This document shows, one piece after another, positions 56,285-64,000 of a stretch of 64,000 nucleotides of DNA. A program made the translations under genes and the position numbers. Location of the stretch: NCBI RefSeq assembly GCF_932276165.1, contig NC_064009.1, positions 9,734,001 through 9,798,000 on the forward strand. Reading direction: 5' to 3'. Position 1 is the stretch's first letter. The number at the start of each line of letters is the position of its first letter. The DNA is from Plutella xylostella (taxonomy: Eukaryota > Arthropoda > Insecta > Lepidoptera > Plutellidae). The notes under the pieces were generated by a model that ran no database searches, had not been told where the DNA came from, and saw only the letters and a program-made list of their open reading frames with translations.

Positions 56285-57560
56285 TACATACAACGCACGG
56301 ACACTGAGAGAGGACGAGAAGATGGTGTAACACGACGTAGAGCTGGGCAAAAAAATAAGGACATCTTAGGGCTATCGGAGAGCGGTGGTAGCTCAGTCGG
56401 GTAAGCGCCCGCTTCTCACGCCAGAGATGCGGGTTCGAATCCCGGTGCTGACATGTACCAATTAGTTCTTTTAACTTAAGTACAATGTATACCATCACTC
56501 TTACGGTGAAGGAAAACATCGTGAGGAAACCTGCACATCTAGATATGTGAACCCACCAACCCGCAGTGGAATGCCAGCATTGTGGGAAATGGTCCAAGCT
56601 TAGAAAGACAGTGTAGACCATGCAGTGTAGTTATGCACAAAGGTTCCATTCGAGAGAGCCAGGTGCAGGCACTGACACCCCCACACAGAATATAATAGAA
56701 TAGGGCTATCGAAAATCCTTAGAGAGGGACACGATGACCCTGAAGTCTGGCCACATGCTTTACCATCGGGAGGGTAACCAACTGTCCCAAGGTGGCGTAG
56801 GATTTCTTGTCAACAAGATCCTTGTCAACAAGTTAGTGGAGATCAGTAGTGTGTCGAATCGGGTAGCGTACCTTGTACTTAAACTAACCGAGAGGGATTC
56901 CTTGAAGGTCGTACAGGTATATGCACCAACCTCGACACACTCTGACACAGAAGTCGAAGCAGTATAGTTACGAAGATATCTCTAGGGCTATCAAGTGTAC
57001 TGCTAAGACCCAATACACCATTGTGATGGGGGACTTCAACGCCAAAGTGGGAGTACAAGAATGCAAAGAATTGAGGGTAGGACCCCATGTCTTTAGTAGC
57101 AGAAATCGGAGAGGGTAAATTCTTGTTGACTTCCTCGAATGAGACAGACCAGAATGGGTACTTGATGAATTCTTTGTATGAGAAACATCCCCGGAGGAAG
57201 TGAACATGGTCAAACCCCGATGGTGTAGGACGAAAAATGAAATTGACTTCATTATGACTGACAAGCGGCACATATCCAGAGATGCCTCAGTGATTTACAC
57301 ATATCATTTATACATTTTAAACTGGGAGTGATCACCGACTTCTTGGAGGCACTCTGAATATCAACTTCAAGCTGGAGAGAAGACTGATGAAGCAGGCCCT
57401 TCGTCCCACGCTGCACCAAATTGAAGTTGGCATGGCAACAAAAGCTTCCAAAAAGAACAACACAGCCGATTCGAATCGCTGCTAACCACTACGGATATTG
57501 ACGAGGATACAGTCCAAATAGTGAAGGCTGTTTGTGGGCTGGGCCACCATTATCTTGAAG
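56285..57560 (+). pseudogene. RTE-type LINE endonuclease relic, interrupted by a SINE
   Basis: It starts with YNARTLREDEKM (56285 on), is cut by a SINE (56378-56700), then resumes LREGHDD, HMLYHREGNQLSQGGVGFLV, NRVAYLVLKLTERDSLKVVQ, VYAPTSTHSDTEVEAV, YTIVMGDFNAKVG, LLVDFLE, KWTWSNPDGVGR and GTLNINFKLERRLMKQALRP, with several frame changes. The MGDFNAKVG and VYAPT blocks are characteristic of the APE-type endonuclease of RTE LINEs, often annotated as craniofacial-development-like proteins in insects. The stop codons and frameshifts show it is dead; the reverse transcriptase part is absent. Confidence 0.8.
56378..56700 (+). mobile_element. SINE family A inside the RTE relic
   Basis: GCGGTGGTAGCTCAGTCGGG (56382) to a TATAATAGAA tail, flanked by TAGGGCTATCG (56367-56377, 56701-56711). 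The flanks rejoin the endonuclease frame of the LINE. Confidence 0.87.
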
Positions 57561-58355
57561 AGATTTAAGCATATATCCTGAAACATAAAATAGTTCTCAG
57601 TAACTGGCCATGTAGTAACTGGCCACTAGAATACCTATGCCAGTTACTACTAAATATTGAACGATTTTTACAAAATTTTGACCACAGAAAATGCTATTTA
57701 AAACCAAGGTAATAAGCTGTATTTTAAGTTAATTTACTTGCAAGTAGCAAATTGGGGTAACTGGCATAGGGGGGCCAGTTACTAAAAATACTATAAAACT
57801 GGAACCAGTAACTGGCCAAGTCGAAAAATGCAATAAAAAATCAAATTAAGGATTAAATAAGTACAAATTATAATTGCTTACCTCAAAATCTATCGTTGTC
57901 ACTATTTAAAGTTACTCACAGAAGCTGGGGACAAAAAATATCACCTCTCGAAATAATGTCTTCGCTTAACGTTTTCTTAGCGCACAACCATTTTTACAGA
58001 CGCACTGTCGCCGACTGTCAGAAAATTGCGGGTATTTTGAAGACCAATCCTTCAAGCGGAATGAGTGTGAACTAAAATGAACGACAACTTACTAGTGGTT
58101 AGTGTCAAGGTGTAACAGATGACGTGCTGTCATCGTATTTCTTATTTTAGGCGAATAAAAAGCCGTGTGGCCAGTTATTGGGGGTGGCCAATTTCACCAG
58201 TGTTTACCCTACACGGTATACCGGTAATGATTATAGGGAATTCTAGACTTAGAGTCAACATGTAAGCCCGCCGCAATACGTGAGTGGACTATGCTTCGGG
58301 TTCGCTAATGGACTAGGTTGGGATTGGGATATCCAAAAGTAAGGGTGTGGTCGTA

Positions 58356-58522
58356 TTAAGGTAAGCGTCCACCTTTCGGCATTATAATATGTACCTATCA
58401 GACGTTATGGATTGTCATAAAAATGTATGAAGCAACGACGTCGGTAATGCCGATGAAGTGGACGCACTTGTGTGAATATAATTATGTCTATACCTTGTCT
58501 ATACAAAGAATACTGAATGTTA
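58356..58522 (+). mobile_element. Partial copy of the GGTAAGCGTCCA MITE
   Basis: GGTAAGCGTCCACCTTTCGG followed by GGATTGTCATAAAAATGTATG, CGGTAATGCCGATGAAGTGG and ACGCACTTGTGTGAATATAA. It is contiguous where 4821-5180 has a nested insertion, but its right end is lost after AGAATACTGAATGTTATGG. Confidence 0.7.
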
Positions 58523-61500
58523 TGGGTTAGTTGAAAATAAGATACCCTAATTTTTCAGTCCAAAAATGTTTTAATCACTAATGCTATTCACACAATACAG
58601 CTGGATCTCAGTTTATATAATACTTAAACACATAGGTACATAAAATTAATACTTAATTCAAGAACAAATAAATCGCCTTTGAATTAGCGCCCAGAGCATT
58701 CTAATCCAATTGGGTCTTTGATAAATCTTCTGCCACTAGCACTGCACTTCTTGATTGGTTAAATAAAAGAATAATAATTAAAAAGCTTGAAATATATCAA
58801 TGTCTGGCTTGCAAAAAGACCGCTAACTCCTTGACTGTTCTTTCTCATTGAATAGCGGAGACAATCCACTCGAAATTAGTTTTGTTTGCAGTAACATACT
58901 TGTTTGTTGATTTTATATCTATTAATGGGGTAAATCAAATCAATCAAAATATAAATATTGTTCGTAACTATTTCAGATACTTTAAAAATATGGGGCTTTT
59001 TTAATTTTTTTTTGGCCTTAGCTCAAATTTCATTCATAAAACTCGTTAAACGTGCTTTAATTGTTTTTCATCACAATACAGTTTCCGCGTCACGGGTCCG
59101 TAATTGGCATTTATAAACTAAGTTAATTCGTAGTCCACAAATCACAGCGCTGTCGTTATTTATGGAGAATCGCGATCTACGTCTGACGTTTATCTACGTT
59201 AAATACGACTCTATATGACGAAAAACTAAGTTTCAGAGCGCTGCCGCGCCAGCACGACTCTACCTCGTATTAAACGTGCCGATTGTACGACAGCAGCTCG
59301 CGTTCGTTCGTTTTTCGTCAGTACCTACAGAGTAACCGTACAGTAAACATTATCCGAGTGCTACCTCCGCTCTACTCTCCGGCCACGAGCCGCGGTTAAT
59401 GAAAGGGCGCTGTGTGCCGCTAAGTGATCAGACAAATTAATTGCAGCTGCTGAAAACAGCTTACTTCTGCACCGAACAAAGCGCAGTTGTTGCTGAAATT
59501 AAATATCTGTGAGATTTCGGCTTTCCGAGCCGTTTTAATTGGACACTGTCAAAGAGACGTTCTTCAGAAGCTGAGTCATTGGATATTGTGAGGGGCTTTA
59601 AATGTGAAATTGCATAGCTTCGGGTGCATCCAGAGGCCAGATTTTGATTGTAATAGCACAGTTGTGCGACCATTATGCGAATCGTGTTTTTTCACGTTTC
59701 GTTATTTTTTTTGACGGGAGCAATGCTTTTTATATACCCATGTTCACACGCTTCACGAATCGTGAAAAAAGACGTAGACGGATACGTCGGTCACTACGGT
59801 CATTAGAATAGATACCGAATCGTCAAAGACGTATCCCGTGTGAATGCGCCCTAACATCTCGGAATCGTTTTTTTTAATGCGACGATCACTCTATAAACAG
59901 CAAATAAATTCGTATTGTCCAGTTCTCAACATCAATATCAATAAAACGTATTGGTTAAAAAGCGTTGCTTTCCGATAGACTACGAATGTATTAATTCTAT
60001 TTAACTACGTCGCGTATGTTTAAGGTTAAAATGGAAAATGACAATTTGCGACAACGTTTTGTGGAAGAAAATAGACCAACTGAGGGTTCAAGCTCAAGTA
60101 TAAAACAGCAGGATACATTTTCGTCGAGATCACGATTATTTTGCTGCAACCCAATTCTATTCTATTGGGTCAAAGCTCAAAGGTAATCGTGGTTACGTTT
60201 GACATTCCATTTTAACTGCACCTGAATCTAAACACGAATTTGCATGATGCCAATGCTAAGTATACAGGGGCCTATCGCGAATTCAAAACGAAATAACATT
60301 TACAAAGTAATTAAGTAGTGTCAAATTCAATACAAATTGAATCCGAAAATCTTTGTCAAAACTATGAATTTGCGGGTAAGTAAGTATATAACCCATGGAA
60401 GTAATAAGTAATTTGTACAACTATGTACGTAAGTACTTATTACTTCCATGATATACTTAACCACATTAACCACTGCGCTACCCATCGTCTCTTTGGATCT
60501 GTCAATAGATTTGAAACCTCAGAGAATTCAACAAAAACCTATTCTTACGAAAACCTGTTTGTTTTATATGCAAAAGTAAATAAATCGAATCTCTCTTGTA
60601 TGCCTCATAGGTCCCGGGCCATGAATTTTGTATTGTGTTGTTACTATTTCAATCTACCATCTCGAACCCGTGGCCGTGGGTAGCTCAAGTTGAAGTACAG
60701 ATACAGGGTGGCCCTTTTAAATTTATCAGAGTTATCAGTTTGTAAAAATTGACACTATTTATAATAGGTATACCTATAATTATATTATGGTTTGAGAGTT
60801 TTCAATTACAATCCTCTTTAAAAACAGAAAATAATATCACATACAAAAAGGCGGCCTTATTGCTTAGGTATAGCAATCTCTACTAGACAACCTTTGTATG
60901 GATGAGAGTTTTTTTAGGTTAGTAGATACCTATCAATAACTTTTCTATTCTTTTAATGCAGTCTTACCTAAGTTATAGTTATAAAGTTAACTGTTAATAT
61001 TTAATATGCGTAAGTACTTAGCTTACCTAACTTAAGATTACAATAACTTAGGCACTGTAACAAAGGTGGCACTTACAAAGGTCGTAAACTTATTTGCTTA
61101 AAAGCTTTGAGAAACTCGGGGCTCGGCTTGACCGAATCAAGAGTCTATGACGTGGGTTGAATGATTCTATGTGTAAATAAATTTTGCATATAATATACAC
61201 TCACGACGAGCAACGAAAACGTTCCACTTACAAAATGTTGTGGAGGTTATGAGGGTGTGCTTAGCGGATGTCTAAATATTAATTACTTATTCAGAGTGTT
61301 ACAATAGTGGTCATATGAAAGGTGACTCAACTCATAATGCTAAACATGTTTGACCCTGTAAATTTTGGAAATTCGCGAAGAAAAAAATTACTAGAACCTT
61401 TGGAAACTTTTTTAAATCCTAAGCTAAAGTGACCTTCCAGCATCACGACCACAAATGTAGGGTCTCCTCTACCATATCGCAGCTCTCAACCGTATCAGTC

Positions 61501-61584
61501 ACCCAACAATGGGGAGATATGAATTTATTGACAAATGATAGCGCACCCGCATAGACCGTCCCCTGATAGTTCGCTAATGAACTG

Positions 61585-61586
<2 letters not shown>
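58523..61586. other. No gene recognised
   Basis: Mixed AT-rich DNA with a MITE of the GGTCACTCTATA family at 59202-59337 (ACGACTCTATATGACGAAAA ... TTTTTCGTCAGTACCTACAG), an inverted pair CATGGAAGTAATAAGTA / TACTTATTACTTCCATG at 60393-60451, and a decayed MITE end (ACACTCACGACGAGCAACG) at about 61198. Frames at 59461-59673 and 60423-60683 have no support. Confidence 0.4.
59202..59337. mobile_element. MITE, GGTCACTCTATACTGACGAAAA family, third copy
   Basis: ACTCTATATGACGAAAAACTAAG at the left and CGTTTTTCGTCAGTACCTACAGAGTAA at the right. Core GAGCGCTGCCGCGCCAGCACG as in 37505-37640. Confidence 0.6.

Positions 61587-61645
<59 letters not shown>
61587..61645. repeat. (CA)n microsatellite
   Basis: About 29 uninterrupted CA units after GAACTGT. 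It sits between two GC-richer segments (61440-61586 and 61675-61740) that look exon-like on the minus strand. Confidence 0.95.
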
Positions 61646-61647
<2 letters not shown>

Positions 61648-63934
61648 TGACATTGTCTCCACATGTGTGTGTAATTACCTGTCTTTATGAGCGGTTCTCT
61701 GCCGAATTGTGTGCGAAATTGGGCACGGTTTGGGTGCTGTGGCGAATAGGAGTTGAAATTTCTTGCCCTCTTTTACTTTAAGTCGTTATTTACTTTATGA
61801 TACTTTTTACTCTCAATGAAATAGTTGATAAGTGGTCGCGTTCAGTGTTATCGTTATCTATATTTGTAAATTATAACTTGAGATATTTGTTACTGTGCAA
61901 ATAAAGTTAATTGTATTGGCTGGTTAGGATTTAGGGCCAAAAATTTTGTGTTGATGATAGGGAATAAATTGTTCCATGTTAACTAAATATATTGTAAAAT
62001 AAATTGGTTTTATGTGTTAAAATAATTTAAATTGCACTTAATTTATTTTTACCGATAGGAACCCTGAAGCAGCACATAGCACAATAAGTATTTTAAAACA
62101 ATTCAAAAATAACTATGGTTTTTTCTGATTCTGACAAAGACAAACAACCAGTAAGCTAATGTTAAAACAAAAAGAGTGAAAACGTCTCGTCTGTGCATCG
62201 CATATTAGTACAGTCAGACCCATAAACACCTTTGTGAATTCCTTCAGAGAATAAGAAAATATAATCTACTTACTCATTTATCTTCAGAAGTACTAGGTAA
62301 TCTTGATCTGTATTCATAATTAAATACTATAAGGATTTTATAACATTTTCCAAACGTACAACATAAAAAAAGAGTATTATTGCATCTAGCACGCTTTATG
62401 AATTTCCAAAACAAAAGTGAGTTTGAAGTGAATTGCTGCCGGTAAACTGGCTTCTCTTTGTAAAACTGACGTGTGATCTTCAATGTACTTCAAAATCATA
62501 TTCGCTTTACATACAAACGTTGAAATAAAACGAGTTGGCAGAAATACGGCAGTTACTGACATGTTGCTATCTGATTCTCTCGCTTTCCAAACCAGCATTA
62601 TTTCACTGTAAGTCGCAATATTTCACATCAAATCGTCCGTTTCATACTCACTTTTATCTCTTATTTGTTAGGAATCAAAATCCGTTTTAGCCCATTGTTT
62701 TTGTGGTTGCATTTTTTGGTTTTTGCATCTATTTTGAGGAGTAAGTACTTATATTTCTTCTTCGAATAATAGCCATGGCAGAAGTAATTAACTTATTAGG
62801 ACAAAATATTTATAATAAAACCTACCTATCACATTAGGTATTTATTTAGGTACTTTATCCACGGAAGATATATGTATAAACTATCAACCATCATAGAAGT
62901 CTTCCTATCAACTTTGATGAATATTAAATACCCCAGTGTTAAAGGTCTCAGGTTCGAAACCTGACCCAGACACAAATGACGCTGATTGCCGCCATCAAGA
63001 TCCAGTTTAGTAGTCCGACTAGTCAGACTCTGATAATGGCCTAGTCATATTATTATCTCGTGATGTGGCCACAAAGGATAAAGCACAATGGATTAACTTG
63101 CACTTGGCAGTTAAATATTATTATTATAATTACTATTAAAATTGTTAGCAAAAACCTTTTAATATCAAGAATTTGCAGATAGATGAAACATTGTTAGAAT
63201 TTAATATTAATTAAGTAGTTTAAATAAAATAAGTACATACCATCTCTTCAAGACCAGACAACTATCAACTAAAAATTGTTCAGAATTATAAACGGCTTTC
63301 AATGTTGGTACTTAAAAACGTAACTTCTTTAAAAATACCACACTACGTTTTTACGTACCGCCAGGGTTTAAAAGAAGTCATTTGGCCAGAAATGCACTGT
63401 ACGCAGTACGACATAATCGTTAAACTGTGTTATTTATTTTAGGTACAAGTGGTACCATGATAGAAAGAAATACATCATCATAACCCCCCTTATTATAAAA
63501 TGTAGACTAATGACTTTAATATAGCTTTAATGCAAATCAGTAGTCTAAAATCAAGTTTAAATCAGAACTACCTTTCGTTTTAAACTTATAATAATAATAT
63601 TATTATGATAAATAGGTACTACAAGGTATCGTGTACCTTTTTTGGATCAGTATTTGATAGACGCAACGGTTTTATTTTGTAAATTCGGTTTGAATAAATT
63701 TGAATAAATAACTGAAAGAAGCTTTTTCACTCGCTACAACTATAACCACAACTATTGGTGACTTGTTAGATTATCTAATTGGAGCAGCCTGTATTTATAA
63801 GGGACGTAAAATTCATAAAAGCTCATAACTGGTTTTCTGCGCATAAAATGTTGCAGCTGCATTTTGATGTGTGAAAATGTTGGTATTAAAGTGAATTTCA
63901 CAAAAAAAGCTTCTACTGATTATAATTTGTTGGT
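61646..63934. other. No gene recognised
   Basis: AT-rich sequence. A possible small minus-strand exon lies at about 61676-61733 (see findings). The minus-strand frames near 62274-62598 show no similarity. CCCCAGTGTTAAAGGTCTCAGGTTCGAAACCTGACC (62932-62967) contains a tRNA-like B box (GGTTCGAAACC) but no matching A box or cloverleaf, so it is not called a tRNA. Confidence 0.4.
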
Positions 63935-64000
63935 CGTTGGACTTATGATCTGCGGAAGGTAGCGGGAAGCCGCTGGATGCAGATGGCGGGTGACCGTTTG
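63935..64000 (+). mobile_element. RTE-type LINE C-terminal fragment, cut by window edge
   Basis: Open to the last base: RWTYDLRKVAGSRWMQMAGD then RL. This matches the RWTDDL...VAGSRWMQ block near the end of RTE ORFs and parallels the minus-strand fragment at 42331-42461. The expected WRSLGEAYVQQW would follow beyond the window. Confidence 0.7.

Larger units (their letters stand above)
55571..58200. mobile_element. Probable DNA transposon with AGTAACTGGCCA motif arrays, interrupted
   Basis: AGTAACTGGCCA or one-base variants occur at 55584, 55774, 55794, 55817, 57599, 57614 and 57807 on the plus strand, GGTAACTGGCA at 57755, and inverted (GCCAGTTACT, GGCCAGTTACT, GGCCAGTTATT) at 57639, 57773 and 58169. 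The extremes GGGGAAAAGGGGTAGTAACTGGCCAC (left) and the complement of GTGGCCAATTTCACCAGTGTTTACCC (right) align at 17 of 26 positions, a weak inverted terminus. Such subterminal motif clusters typically bind a transposase. The middle is occupied by an RTE LINE relic that carries a SINE. No transposase frame was found. Confidence 0.5.

Noticed and set aside
62932..62970. tRNA gene suggested by GGTTCGAAACC
   Set aside because: Only the T-arm is present; no D-arm, anticodon arm or acceptor pairing was found around it.

Overview
The window is AT-rich animal DNA. It very probably comes from a moth or butterfly: it is packed with interspersed elements of lepidopteran type, including short Helitrons with a GTCT tract ending GGGAACAGCTAG, repeats ending in GGTTCCGTAGCCAAA, tRNA-headed SINEs and RTE-type LINE remnants. 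There are no long intact host reading frames. The host coding signal is a handful of short exons, all on the minus strand, recognised by protein similarity and matching splice phases.

Gene 1 (38231 down to 10180, continuing past the left edge) is the 5' part of multiplexin, the insect collagen XV/XVIII. Five exons join in phase: signal peptide (38155-38231), most of the thrombospondin-N/laminin-G-like domain (34551-35098), its last strand (13466-13537), an acidic Ser-Gly and polyproline linker (11545-11629), and the first Gly-X-Y triplets (10180-10226, followed by an apparent GC-AG intron). The initiator exon lies further right and was not found. The rest of the triple helix and the endostatin end lie to the left. 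Inside the 21 kb third intron, a separate ATG exon (18225-18401) encodes a single membrane-spanning segment and ends in phase 0. It could be an alternative first exon for a membrane-anchored multiplexin, or a nested gene.

Gene 2 (53096 down to 48817) is represented by two minus-strand exons whose phases match. They give the C-terminal ~128 residues of a membrane protein with two hydrophobic segments that I do not recognise.

Everything else is transposable elements and their derivatives, often nested. 38281-42136 is a Helitron split by a non-LTR retrotransposon, itself split by another Helitron. 4821-5180 and 8233-9032 are repeats carrying younger MITEs with target duplications. 53837-54882 is a 1 kb fold-back. 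55571-58200 is a probable DNA transposon with an array of AGTAACTGGCCA motifs, interrupted by an RTE LINE that is itself interrupted by a SINE. 2794-3217 is a 20-bp minisatellite next to a retroelement gag-like fragment. Several MITE families are present in many copies.

Statements on family identity rest on recalled motif similarity, not on searches.
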